A stretch of 64,000 bases of DNA from Gigaspora rosea. Taxonomy: Eukaryota > Glomeromycota > Glomeromycetes > Diversisporales > Gigasporaceae. The notes under the pieces were generated by a model. It worked only from the letters and a program-made list of their open reading frames with translations, had not been told where the DNA came from and ran no database searches. Each line of letters starts with the position of its first letter. Position 1 is the first letter of the stretch. Below are positions 45,915 through 57,066 of the stretch, one piece after another. The stretch is taken from the NCBI GenBank assembly GCA_003550325.1, contig QKWP01000616.1, forward strand, positions 166,566 to 230,565, read 5' to 3'. Position numbers and translations under genes: made by a program.

Positions 45915-46081
45915 GAGTGTCCAGAATTCTGCGGTGCATAATTCTGCTTGCTCTAAAAATGTCTTTTTGTATTGTATTTAGTTTTTAAAAAATGATTAAA
46001 GTCACGCTTATCTTATGGAGACAATACAAAAAAATATTTTTAGAGTGGGCAGAATTATGCACCGCGGAATTCTGGACACCC
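45915..46081. mobile_element. 167-bp palindromic MITE, Tc1/mariner-like
   Basis: Arms of about 65 bp: GAGTGTCCAGAATTCTGCGG then TGCATAATTCTG on the left; the right arm is its reverse complement with few changes, ending CCGCGGAATTCTGGACACCC. TA lies on both sides (45913-45914 and 46082-46083). No coding capacity. Confidence 0.85.
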
Positions 46082-46485
46082 TAATTAACAAGTAAATTTT
46101 GCTATTTTTTCGTCTATTTAATAAAGATTGTGTTGATAATTTATAAAAATTAAGACATTTGCAGTCAATTTGTACCATTACAAATAAAGTAATAAAACTC
46201 TTGATTCTCATAAAATTAAAAGAAAAAAAAAGAACATAATTGAACAAAAAATCAGTTCAATTAATTTTGTAATTGTTAAATTTTAATTAATGATTTATTT
46301 TTATTTAAGCAGCATTATTTCAATAAAATTTTTAATTTATGCGATAATAATACATTTGTGCTGATTAAAGTTTAACTTTAAAATGCATTTGAGTATTAAT
46401 TAAGCAGAGTTAATTGAATAGATATATCAAACGAATAATCGAAAAACATTGAAGATTTTGAACTTGAAAAACTTAGAGAAATAGT

Positions 46486-46524
46486 AACGTAACTTACAAT
46501 GTAACTTACATTGTAAGTTACGTT
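46486..46524. repeat. Perfect 19-bp-arm palindrome
   Basis: AACGTAACTTACAATGTAA and its exact reverse complement are separated by a single C. Very strong hairpin/cruciform potential just before a minisatellite. Confidence 0.9.
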
Positions 46525-46559
46525 GTCAGGTAAGTTATAACGACTCTACTACCCAGATA

Positions 46560-47150
46560 GATTAAACCAAAATTTATACTTTAGTTTTACCCAAATTTAT
46601 ATTCGAATTCTGCCCAAATTAAACTATAATTTTGTCCCTAATTTTACATTCGAGTTCTGCCAAAATTTATAATTCTAATATAAATTTGGGCAGAAGTAGA
46701 GATAAATTTTGCGAATGAAAAATTATAGTTTAATTTGAGCAGAATTCGAATATAAATTTGGGCAGAATTAGAATATAAATTTGGCAGAATTAATCTGGGT
46801 AGAATTCAAATATGGATTCGGGCAGAATTAAAGTTTAAATTTTGGGTAAAATTAGAGTATAAATTTTGGCAGAATTAGAATTTAATTTGCGCAGAATTCG
46901 AATATAAATTTGGGCGAAATTAGAGTATAAATTATGGTATAAATTTTGCAGAATTTAGGCAGAATTCGAATATAAATTTGGGTAAAATTAGTGGGCAGAA
47001 TTCAAATATAAATTTGGGCGAAATTAGAGTATAAATTTGATCAGAATTCGAATATAAATTTGGGTAAATTTAGAGTATAAATTTTGGCAGAATTAGGATT
47101 TAATTTGGGCAGAATTCGAATATAAATTTGGGCAAAATTAGAGTATAAAT
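46560..47150. repeat. Minisatellite with two opposed arms
   Basis: Units of about 23-30 bp built on GGGCAGAATTCGAATATAAATT run from about 46680 to 47150. The same unit runs in the opposite orientation (AATTTATATTCGAATTCTGC) from about 46565 to 46670, making a large imperfect inverted structure. Similar short motifs (GGCAAAATTA) are scattered near 41.3, 45.05 and 51.1 kb. Confidence 0.85.
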
Positions 47151-47211
47151 ATGGTTGGTTTATTTAAGTTGATTGATATTTTTAAAAATCTTTGCGAAGT
47201 GAAAAATTAAT

Positions 47212-47403
47212 GTGGATCTTGTAGGGGTGACCTACGAGGAATGTTTGATGCTCGTTGATTTCTACACGGAAGGGAGGCACCCAGAATGGGTGACTCTGAG
47301 AACATTATATGTTTTCGAAATATTTAATCTTCCCTCTCCGGAACCGGGATGGCGACAAAAACAACGACAGCGACAACAGCAACAACAACAGCAACAACGA
47401 TGA
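47212..47403 (+). pseudogene. GC-richer open fragment ending in a polyglutamine tract
   Basis: The open frame reads GVTYEECLMLVDFYTEGRHP then EWVTLRTLYVFEIFNLPSPE and then a CAG/CAA tract (about 47360-47400) giving Q/R runs before TGA. It has no ATG in a good place (it opens at a GTG codon), and its codon use is visibly less AT-rich than its neighbours. It may be an exon fragment moved here or a recently captured sequence. No family recognised. Confidence 0.35.
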
Positions 47404-47468
47404 GCTTAAGAAACCAAATTTGGAAACACATATTCGCGAAGTGTTAACTTGTAACTTTTTTAACCTAG

Positions 47469-47625
47469 TTATTTACACCATCTTACTATACATGAAATTG
47501 ATCCGATCCCATTTGATTGTCAGTATGACTTTAAATCAGAAAAAAGTAAAATTGCTTGTGGGATTCGAGCAGCAAATTTTTTTTCTATGTGGTTATATTT
47601 AACTTATGCGATAGTTATCTTATAA
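47469..47625 (+). pseudogene. Last-exon fragment of the small membrane protein family
   Basis: Plus-strand copy of exon 5 of the five-exon gene at 52916-53527. It keeps the splice acceptor (CCTAG before 47469), has a one-base deletion in the ACCATCTT region relative to that gene, then reads IHEIDPIPFDCQYDFKSEKS followed by KIACGIRAANFFSMWLYLTY and stops at 47623-47625. It extends past where the other copy ends, adding a hydrophobic segment. Upstream exons are absent, so this is a partial duplicate. Confidence 0.7.
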
Positions 47626-49138
47626 TAATGATTAAAACTGAATTTACTATGGTTAATAATGAAAAATATTACCTTTTGTTTCCCATGGCTAACACCTAAT
47701 AAATTAGTGTGTCTAATTTCAGCCAAATAAATTAGAGATGGGTTTCATGAGTGCGCATAAATTCTTGTAATTTACGAAACTGTTATTTAACTTATATTAA
47801 ATAGTGCATTGTCACATGATAATTGTACCGACATTGCAAAAGTTTTGCCAGCACTTAAATAGATATCATTATGTTCAGAATTGTAATTTATACTAGTGTT
47901 TGGATCCGTGGATATCCGACTATTTTTTGCCCAATATCTGATTAAATCTGTTGAAATCCGCTGAAATTCGCTGAATTCATTGAAGCAAATTTATTCATAA
48001 ATAAAAAACAATTTATACAAAGTCAATTTTTTTATGTTGTACACCGCGTGAAAAATCAGTCTTATAATATCAATGGCAGGGTGGGGTGTTTGGTCAGCTA
48101 ATTAAATCAAACCTTGTATTGTTTAGTGAATTTTTTAAATAATACAATTGAGATTATCTGTATTATCTGGCTACTCATATTCGACTGTGGTTATTAATTG
48201 TGGCAGTGAAGACCTAAACTAATCAAATATCATGTAAATACATGTGTTTTGCTAGTTATTAGTGTAGCATTGACATATTCAAAAATTTTGCTATGTATTT
48301 CTTAAAATTGCTATGCATTAAATTACGTTCATACTACATTTTAATTTTTTAAGTTTTAATTGCATATCTGTTATTGTTATCGTTAACTGTTAGAATAATA
48401 CTATAAATATTAAACCCCAGACCCTAATTACTTAACAGTTTGAGATATAAAGTTGATGAACTTTACTTTCATCTTTATCAGTACCAATACCATAATAATA
48501 ACAGTTACATTAAACAATTTCTGGCTTTTTCTCTATAAATTGATTTACTATTATCATAAACTTGTGAATAGTATTCGAAAAATTTCCATAAATTGAAGAT
48601 AGTGATGCTTTGTTTTGAAGAAATAACAACACACAGAAAAATAGTCTTTTTTGCTTTTTACGGCACCTATCGTCATCAATTGTGATGCTTGATCAATTGA
48701 TTTAGATGCTTGTAAACCACATAATTAAGTAATTGAACATTTAAAATATTGAATCATCTCATTAGAATAATAATCAATTACTTGATTTTAAAATATTTTT
48801 ATTAAAATCATAATTTCCTTTCCGTCACTCATATAAAGTTTTAGCACAAAGGTGGTGATCCATTAAAATGAGAAAAAATTAAATTTTTGTTCTTTATATT
48901 TATGTAATTTGTATAAAATCAATTTCCAAGAATTGAATGAAACATTGAATGAAACTCAACAGTATTGTAAAAGCGATTTCATAGTCATAATCATTTATAA
49001 AATATTTAAACTATGACTTCATCTATATCTTATTCAAACTTGCTCTGAATAGGATCAGAATTCCTTTAATTATTACAAAACTCATCTGCAATATATTTAT
49101 ACGTCTCATTTTTTTTTATTTTCATCAAGTAAACGAAA
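47626..49138. other. Intergenic, nothing recognised
   Basis: About 1.5 kb of AT-rich sequence without a credible gene or structured repeat. Confidence 0.4.
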
Positions 49139-49695
49139 ATGTCTAAACCACCACCAGATTATCATCTCGATCTAACAGAATATCAAAGATTATATGATTT
49201 TATAAAAAACAAAATTTTAGATAAAAAAGTTTTGACAAGTTTATTTAAGGAAACTACTAGCGGATTCAGAATGTTTCTTAATAAAGATCATAAAAAAGTC
49301 AGAGAGTTAGGAACTAAAGCATTAGTGATATAACAAATATTCCTTCCAAGATACCTGATCTTTCATCTGAAGCATACGACTTTTTACAAAATTTGGATAA
49401 TGAACTCAAAGGCCATTATAATAAAAGCGATCCCGTGGTGAACATAACCAGGAGCAAATATTTTTTTATTGATGCAAAAATTGACGAATTAACCTATCTA
49501 AATTATCCTTTTATGAGAGTATTTGTTCTTAATAAATATCCTTTAAATTATCTAAAGTTTTATATAGCTCAATTTTTCGAATCAGGCACCAATGTTAAAC
49601 AAATGTTTAAAGTTTTATATAATATTGATAAAGATAAGGTAGATGGCATTTCTGTTAATGCAATCAAGGCTGTCATTTTGACCTCAAAACAATAA
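49139..49695 (+). pseudogene. Hypothetical protein gene with one frame change
   Basis: The first frame starts with a good ATG at 49139 (MSKPPPDYHLDLTEYQRLYD) and runs to codon 64. A second frame, open from about 49335 to 49695, continues in the same style (NIPSKIPDLSSEAYDFLQNL, then KGHYNKSDPVVNITRSKYFF). The two overlap in different frames near 49315-49335, so a single small indel or a very short intron separates them. The total would be about 185 residues. No domain is recognised; the mix of charged helices suggests a soluble protein. Confidence 0.5.
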
Positions 49696-50139
49696 TATTT
49701 TAATTACCAAAAATGAACAAAATGTTAACATTAAACTGGTAATAATTAATCTGAAAAAATTAATTTTGAACTTTTTTATAACGATACTCGAAAAATTGTT
49801 TACAATGCTACATTTATTGAAATCAATCAGCCAACTTTGAAATTTCAAACCTGAGAGATTTTTTTCTTGTTGATAAAAATTAATGTATTATTTCCTGTTT
49901 TCTATTACTCATGAAAATTTTTCTTTTTATTTGTTCATCTATAAAGAAGTATTAAAATTATGTTAAAATCTAAATATTTAATTAATTAGGAAAAGAATAA
50001 ATTCATTGTTTACAATAATGCTAATTGAAAGTTATTTATTCGTTAAATTCTTTGCATATTAAAAATAAAATTGTTAGAAAATAAGTTTAATTTAATTTTT
50101 TTCTATAAAAAAAAGGTAGGCATTTGTTATATATAAAGT

Positions 50140-50480
50140 TTATGAAATGTCACCCTTTCTTTGGGTCCTTCATAGAAAACCACTTGACAAACACCTGCTT
50201 ATGTGGCTTGGCAAAAAAGGTGGATGGCCTGTATCCGAAAAAGTTTTTTGCAATTATCTAATAAATACCATGCTCACCACTTGAGACGTAGATGATCTGA
50301 AAAAAGTTGCAGCTATATTTAACTATTCTCATTAATTATTACTTTTACTAATCGTTTGCAAGGACTTTATCCAAATACACTACGTTTTTCGGCTGACAAA
50401 AAATTGAAAAATCCATTATAATTCCATTCATTTACATGAAAGTTCATAAAATATTCATTCACTTCTGGCATTCTAAAATA
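50140..50480 (-). pseudogene. Possible exon relic
   Basis: On the minus strand, TTTATTTTAG (a good acceptor) at about 50475 precedes RMPEVNEYFMNFHVNEWNYN then GFFNFLSAEKRSVFG, ending in a stop near 50360. It looks coding but no partner exon was identified. Confidence 0.3.
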
Positions 50481-51260
50481 AAGAAAATATAGTAAGAATA
50501 ATCTAACTATTAAATATATTTTTATTATTTATTTATTTATTTAATTTTCTCAGCATTGAACTAATAAACTACTGCACAGCATTCTTTGAGCTCAACTAAA
50601 CTGCTGCACAGTGTTTTTTGAATTTTTAGACGAATCGAGCGATAGACATACTGTTACGCAAACTGCTACATAACGTTCCTCGGCCTAACCAACATCATTG
50701 AATAATCATCTAGTTCAATCTCCATAATAAGTATCTTACCTAACAAAAGGAATGTTTACTCAAGTGTAAAGATCCATATCGATAAGATATATAGTATTTG
50801 AATATTCCCAGGAAATAATAAAAAACAAAAATTATGCATGTTTTTTTCAATTTTGATTTCTGTATGAGACATACAGGAATCGACAATCAAATTAGTTAAT
50901 TTAGTAATTGATATTCGATACCACCCTGTAATTTTATTACAGAATTAAAAAACAATGTGTCTTTTTTAACAAAGATAATTAAACCATGTTAGGTTTCGTA
51001 GTGTTTTTTAAAATTCAATTTTCTAAAGAATAAGGGTAAACAATTTTTGAATTGTTGACTATTTTAAAATATAATTTCAAGCAAATTAAGTTAGTTCCGG
51101 GCAAAATTAAAAATTAAACAAATTAAATATAAATTCAGGCAAATCTGCACTGTCCAACTTCTATATTCCTATTTTAGATTATTCTAATTTACTAAGAGTC
51201 TCTTAGTGTTAATTTATTACACAATTTAATAAAGGAGGATAAGATTGAATTTGCTCATTT
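50481..51260. other. Intergenic, nothing firm
   Basis: Non-coding; a GCTGCACAG-like motif is repeated near 50570 and 50602. Confidence 0.4.
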
Positions 51261-52203
51261 ATGGCAGATCAAAGACCCATTTTTCTTTGGTCACATTCAA
51301 AATCTCTCTCTACAGTTTTTGAATGACCGTTTCTTCAACGTCCTCAAGAATTCCATGTTATTCATAAACCAATTAATTTAATTAGTCGTGCTTATTTGAC
51401 CAAAAACTTTGATTTTTTGAATCAAATTCCGTTACCTAAACCTACTGATCTGATCACTTTTGTACATCATTTCTCGCTTATTCTTAATGAAATTCTTGCC
51501 CCTCATTACTATAATGATGATAAAACACATACCTTAAGAGTTTTTGCGAAGGATCATGCATCCAATTTTTTAAATGGAGAGCTAGAAGGAAATCCATTAG
51601 GATCCAAGGAAATTCTTTCAAAATTTAAACATACATTCATAATTAGAAATCCAGAAAAATCTGTTAAGTCTTTTTATAAAGCTGCGAATTCTACATATGA
51701 AGCTTGGGATAATGCCTGCGTACCTAATTCTGAAAGGTATAACATTTTTTTTTCTGAAAAAGTTTGGCTAAAAGAATCAAGGTTTCTTTATGATTTAATT
51801 AAGAACATAACTGGAGAGGTGATTGTTTTAGTAGATGCTGATGACTTACTTCGAGAACCAGAGAAAATTTTGAGAAAATATTGTGAGATGGTCAACGTAG
51901 AGTTTAAGAAAGAAATGCTAGAATGGAAAAAAGAAAGGTCGAATATATGGGATTTAAAATTGTCAGGTCCTAATATAGATTATTTGTGGCATAAGTATGT
52001 TTATTATTTTTAAGTGATTTTTCTTTTCATAAATTAACTATGTACATATTTTAAATAAAAAAAGGAATGTAATGCAAAGCACAGGATTTGACAAATCAAT
52101 CAATAATGATGAAGAAATTGAATATCCTCAATATGTTTATGACTTAATTGCTAAAAGCAAACCTCATTATGAATACTTGTTTCAACATAGAATTAAAATT
52201 TAG
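51261..52203 (+). pseudogene. Two-exon sulfotransferase-like gene with one in-frame TGA
   Basis: Exon 1 is 51261-51994 and exon 2 is 52065-52203. The intron is GT-AG and the joined frame is 290 codons before TAG. The N-terminus (MADQRPIFLWSHSKSLSTVF) matches the PAPS 5'-phosphosulfate-binding loop of sulfotransferases (FPRSGT-like), and HTFIIRNPEKSVKSFYKA near residue 125 matches the 3'-phosphate-binding block (RDP...S.Y). Such enzymes move sulfate from PAPS to small molecules or carbohydrates, though close fungal relatives may have other roles. Codon 22 (51324-51326) is TGA. A partial paralogue at 54716-54850 has CGA at the same place, so the stop is best read as a CpG transition. Without exon 2 the frame would run into the intron and end with a false YVYYF tail. 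Confidence 0.75.
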
Positions 52204-52915
52204 CGCAATCTTATATAATTTTTTTGTGGATTATATTCGGCAATTATATCTTTACGAAAGAGTATACCAAAAAAAAATTCTCATATATAGATGGAAACAC
52301 GAAGGAAAGATGGACAGCAATTAAAAAAATTAACAGAAATAGCAAATTTGAAGCACAAATTGAGATATATGAAGATAGATGTTAATTCTGCATCAAGATA
52401 GTTTTTCATCTTTAATTAAAAAAATATTATATCAGTTAACATTTGTAAGTTTGTTAAGTTTCTGAAATTAAATTTCATGTAATTTTTCTTATATGGCAAA
52501 AATTTATAAATAGTGGTAAAAATATTTGGTTTTTTAAAAAAAACTAATATCTCTTTTATCTAACTAAGACAAAAAAAAATTTCAATTCAAGTATTCTCAA
52601 CATTCTAATTGAAATTCAATTGAATATCTAATTTAATTCTAAATCTATTAAAGCATTTTATCTTTTTTATTGTATTGTTAGAGAAATTTACACCGCTTCG
52701 CCAGGTGACAATTAAAGTTATTTATTTTTAAAATATATGAATTTTTTATAAATATAAGGATTCCATCCTGTCAAGGAATAGTGTTTGCATGCAGAGCGTG
52801 TGTCATTATTCTCTTTCAATAAACAGTTTCAGGTTTTTCTTCTTCAAACATCAAAGTAATAATTATTATAAAGCTTACTACCACATAAACTAATATAACC
52901 ACATGAAAATCAAAT
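52204..52915. other. Intergenic, nothing recognised
   Basis: AT-rich spacer between the sulfotransferase-like gene and the convergent small membrane protein gene. Confidence 0.4.
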
Positions 52916-53527
52916 TCACTGCTCGAATCCTACAAGCATTTTACTTTTCACAGATTTAAAGTCATACTGACAATCAAATGGGATCAGATCAATTTCATGT
53001 ATAGTAAAGATGGTGTAAATGACTAAGTTAAAAAATTTACAAGTTAGATGATAATAATTAGTAAAATCTATAAGTTTTAAAACTTACTTGGTAGAACAAA
53101 CCAAGCCATCGATGTAATTATCGTTAAGGCTCTAGATAAATTCAAAAAATTAAATATTAATTTGGATAAAAATAATACTTTTCAAAGAAAAAAAATCGAA
53201 GAGTTCATTGGAAGTAGATATAGTACCTAAAGTCTTTCACATTAAAAAAACAATAACAACACATTGCAAGAAAACTAATTGCTAAAAAAATAGTATTAAG
53301 TCATTTACTCAAAATTCTAAAATAATGACAAGTTCTTACCAGCTGTTAACAAAGTAAGTGCTATATATCTAAAACAAACCCAACAAAAAAAAATAAGATA
53401 AAATAAAAATATATAATAGTTTTATTAAAAAGAAATTTATTACTGATTGCTAAAAAAAATTAGTTAATTCTTACGAATATTCAACACTTTTGTTATAGTC
53501 AAGTTCTCCATTAGTTTGATCAAACAT
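52916..53527 (-). CDS. Small five-exon membrane protein, 95 aa
   Basis: Exons (minus strand): 53527-53475, 53368-53340, 53281-53227, 53131-53088, 53022-52916. All introns are GT-AG, the phases agree, and the coding length is 288 nt including TGA. The protein starts MFDQTNGELDYNKSVEYS, then has a hydrophobic segment (about residues 19-40, YIALTLLTAAISFLAMCCYC), a short loop (FFNVKDFR), a second hydrophobic segment (about 47-68) and a polar end with HEIDLIPFDCQYDF. No family is recognised. The related fragment at 47469-47625 runs on into a further hydrophobic segment; relative to it this copy lacks one base near KSK, so its last nine residues (MLVGFEQ end) may be a frameshifted terminus. The first exon is only 53 nt and the second 29 nt. 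Confidence 0.65.
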
Positions 53528-54380
53528 GAGAACTTTTGCCAGTGCTATATTATAAAAAGATATAAACATATCAAATTTTGCTTAGATTTTTAAATCTGAA
53601 GTATGTTATGTTTGTATATACCAAGAGAAGGACAAAGGAATGTGAGAATAAAAAGTTGTAAGATCAATACTCCCAAACAATATGTTCTTATTTTTCCTTT
53701 CACACTTAAAAATTAATTCAACCGCTAATTTTAAACATCTTCGTTTTATATAAGCATAACAATACAAAATCCTTTTAACAATACAATCTAAAAAATTGAA
53801 CAAAAATATTTACAAACAAAAAACAAATGGGGGTTAACTGAATTGAATTACATTGGATGTGCTTTTGTTTAATAGGTATATATCAATTTTCATCATTATA
53901 TTTAAAATTTTTGAATCAAATACCGTATTAATTATTTTTATTCTTTGTAGTCTTATTTGGTGTTGATATGATTAAATATGCGATATATTGAATAATTTTT
54001 GAGAACATTTCTATTTCGAAATTGCTTTATATTTCAAAAATTAAGTGCTATTCAATATATTAAATTAATATTACTCAGTATAAGTAGCAAAAAATATACA
54101 AACTTATATTACCAATATTTTTCTTCAATTATTTCTCCAATAAGTCTTACGCTCAGATTTAGTACCAAGTTGTAAAGGATTTCAGTGGGAAAACCTTGAC
54201 AGAAAGAATAGGTTCAAGTAATTTTTTCATTTTCAGTAGTTAGATGTTTATGATATGGTTTTTTTATATAAAAGTATTTGGTTGAGATACTTGTTTTTTA
54301 TTCTTTTTAACTTTAGTCTTGTCTATTTCTTGCAAATTTTGCTATACGACCACCTTAGGTTTTTTTTAATATTATATAAT
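53528..54380. other. Intergenic, nothing recognised
   Basis: The minus-strand frame at 53606-53803 has no family signal. Confidence 0.4.
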
Positions 54381-54383
54381 AAT

Positions 54384-54705
54384 TCATTTTCATAAAAATT
54401 GGTAAATGTCCTCTGAGAACACTGAAAACATCAAATTTTAAACACTGATACTTTATTTCTTAATTTCAAATAATTTAAATTCTTTCTAATTTTTAATTGT
54501 CACTGAAAATAGAATTATTTGTCTCAAAATTTTTTAATTTTATTAAATGCGCTCAAATAGAGAACATTTGCCAATAATTAATTTTCATAAAAATTGGTAA
54601 ATGTTCTCTGAGAACACTGATACTTTATTTCTTAATTTTGGTGACAAATAATTTAAATTCTAATTGTGACTGAAAATAGAATTATTTGACACCGAAATTA
54701 GAATT
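54384..54705. repeat. Tandem duplication of about 197 bp with hairpin
   Basis: TTCATAAAAATTGGTAAATG then TCTGAGAACACTG begins copies at 54384 and 54581; both continue with TGATACTTTATTTCTTAATT and ACTGAAAATAGAATTATTTG. Between them, AGAGAACATTTGCCA (54559-54573) pairs with TGGTAAATGTTCTCT (54595-54609), one mismatch in 15. Confidence 0.8.
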
Positions 54706-54715
54706 TTGATTTTAA

Positions 54716-54850
54716 CTTTTAATGTCCAATTTGATTAAGTGGCTCATGGATAACATGGAATACTTCAGGGCATTGAAGAAACGGTCGTTCAAAAACCGTA
54801 GAAAGAGATCTCGGATGGGACCAAAGAATAATGGGTCTTTGATCACCATT
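54716..54850 (-). pseudogene. N-terminal fragment of a sulfotransferase-like gene
   Basis: Minus-strand copy of the first exon's start of the gene at 51261. It reads GDQRPIILWSHPRSLSTVFE then RPFLQCPEVFHVIHEPLNQI and ends in TAA. It keeps the more canonical HPRS phosphate-binding loop and has CGA (54785-54787) where the longer gene has TGA. The rest of the gene is missing, so it is a truncated inverted duplicate. Confidence 0.75.
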
Positions 54851-55287
54851 TTTAAATGAGCCAATTCATACGTACGTACATACGCATTTTTAAATATGAA
54901 AAAAATACATGCATTCAATTAAAATCATATATGCAAATTATGTAAATATGGTTCTGTTTTTAAATAGTTTCATTGATCAATTAAATTATACTGACGAGTT
55001 TTTTTTTGAGGATTCAAATGCAAAAATCATTAATTAATTTGAGTATAATTGAATTTAGTAACAATATAATATATTAAAAATAGTGCTTCACAAAATTTTT
55101 CTTAACCACACACAGAGTTTAGCTCAGATTGGGTTTTATGTTTGCGTAAAATAATAAAGAAATACTAAAAAATAAAATAGGGTTGATATCGTTGCGAGAG
55201 AGAAAAAGAGTGTTAAAAGGAGTGAGCTTATTGCAAAGAAAATAAATTTAACAAAATTTACAGATTCCTTTGAAGTACAGAGTAAAA

Positions 55288-56036
55288 TTAAATGTCAAAT
55301 TGCATTTTACGGTATTTATAAGACTTTTTGTCATCTTCATTTTTATAATAATTTGCTAGGCTTTCACAAACCTTAAGTCGATACTCTTTGCTTTTTAAGA
55401 GTTCTAAATAGAGTTGTAAAGCTTTATCCTTATTTTTAGTAACACCATTACCATTATCATAACAATGTGCCAACCAAAATTCAGCATTATTTTGGTAACG
55501 CGACTTTCTTAATTAAAGGCTAGAATAAATATCCAAAGCCTTTACAAGATCTTTTTCAGTACCATAACCATTTAAATAATACTCTGCTAAACAATATTTC
55601 GCATCATCCTGGAAATCTGATTTGCTTTTTAAAAGTTCTAAATAGATATCATAAGCCTTTTTGCAATCTTTTTCAGCACCACCCCATCCAGATTTATAGA
55701 ATTTTGGCAACATATATTTTGCATCATCTTTATATTTTGAATCACTTTGTGAAGCTTGATTAAAGAGAAAAAATGCTTTATTACCATTTTTTTCAACAAA
55801 ATGCATTGCCAAATGATAGTTTGCATCGTTTTTGTATTTTGAATTACTTTGCGCAACTTGTTCAAAGATATCAGTTGCATTGCCAAATAATATTTTACAT
55901 CAAGCATTCGACTTGTGTTTGGATATTTATCCACTATATTGTTAAAAAATTTAAAAGAATTTTCGTAATTTCCTATAGAATAATTTTGAAATGCAGCTAT
56001 AAACTTATCATTACATAGTTGTTCTTCCATATTCAT
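55288..56036 (-). pseudogene. Sel1-like repeat protein with two lesions
   Basis: Starts MNMEEQLCNDKFIAAFQNYS at 56036. It continues as helical-hairpin repeats of about 36 residues, e.g. DDAKYCLAEYYLNGYGTEKD then LVKALDIY, and ends YKYRKMQFDI at 55288. One frame change lies near 55895 (between DVKYYL and the SNSKYKNDANYHLA unit) and one TAA at 55513-55515 (after KALDIYSSL), with the next unit still in the same frame after it. Otherwise intact, about 248 codons. Sel1/TPR-type scaffolds mediate protein-protein contacts. It may be a recently lost gene. Confidence 0.7.
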
Positions 56037-56412
56037 TGTTTGTCTAGATTATTATTCTTATTTTTTTTGCAACACATACATGCTTATATAGCGAATCAAG
56101 ATTTACTGGTTATGCCTTCAATTCAATAAGTAATTTTTCTCAGATATTTTTATTAATTGAAATTTAAATAATACTATATCACTACTATCTCTTTTTCTAA
56201 TCTCGATTTAAACTATTCTTTTAATTGTTTATCTTTTGCATTTAAATTTTTATTGCAAATCTTAAAACGACACCATAAATATTGCAATCAATTGAGACTA
56301 ATTAAAAAAAAACTTTGAATAATAGAATTCATAAAAACTGAATTGAATTTTTTGAGTCAAATCAAATCCTTTGTTGTTTTCGTGAACTTGTTCATTCCTA
56401 CAACAATTATTT

Positions 56413-56601
56413 TTAGCGAATGTATTCCATTATATCGTTGGGTTTGTGATGTTTTCTTATACGCATTACAAATGTGTGATATGGTTCGTATTCGATTAAA
56501 TAACTTTCATTTTTATAAAGTAGATGAATGTTTGCTTTGATGATAGCCTGTCTGATATCTTCCCAGTGTTCGATGGAAAATGATTTTGTAATCAAATACA
56601 A
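56413..56601 (-). CDS. Small hypothetical protein or exon
   Basis: A minus-strand open frame reads SIEHWEDIRQAIIKANIHLL then YKNESYLIEYEPYHTFVMRI and ends at TAA after MEYIR. Composition looks protein-like and the W, H and Y residues argue for selection, but it opens at TTG, not ATG, so it may be a terminal exon whose upstream part was not found. Function unknown. Confidence 0.4.
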   Translation of the reverse strand: MYLITKSFSIEHWEDIRQAIIKANIHLLYKNESYLIEYEPYHTFVMRIRKHHKPNDIMEYIR

Positions 56602-57066
56602 ATGTAGATAGAAAAGGATAAAAGTGGCCCTGATAGCACTGTATTATAAATGAGGGTGCGAACTATAAACTACAAAAAACTAAAAAGAATCTTAATGCTT
56701 TATCTGTTTTAAAGTTGTAAACTTAAATATAAAAATAAGTCAATCGTATTGCATTAATCTACAAAAGATACCAAAGAAGCAAAATGAAAGAAATTTTAAA
56801 GTTGTAAACTTAAATATAAAAATAAGTCAATCATAAGAAATTAATGTCTGAAAAATAAAACTAAATAAATTAATGTTTACTACAATTTTGAGAAGGTTCG
56901 GACTTTTTTTTAGAGTTTGAAACCAGTTTTATTAAAATAAAATTCAAAAAGTAAAACTAGTTTTCTTTAGTAACATTTTGGTTTGAATTAACTTGGCCAA
57001 ACTTTTTTATTAAGGGCTATCTCTGGTGTTATATATTTCAAGAAAAAATTTAAAAGAAAAAAATTG
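56602..57066. other. Intergenic with a small duplication
   Basis: TTTAAAGTTGTAAACTTAAA followed by ATAAAAATAAGTCAATC is duplicated at about 56710 and 56796. Confidence 0.6.
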
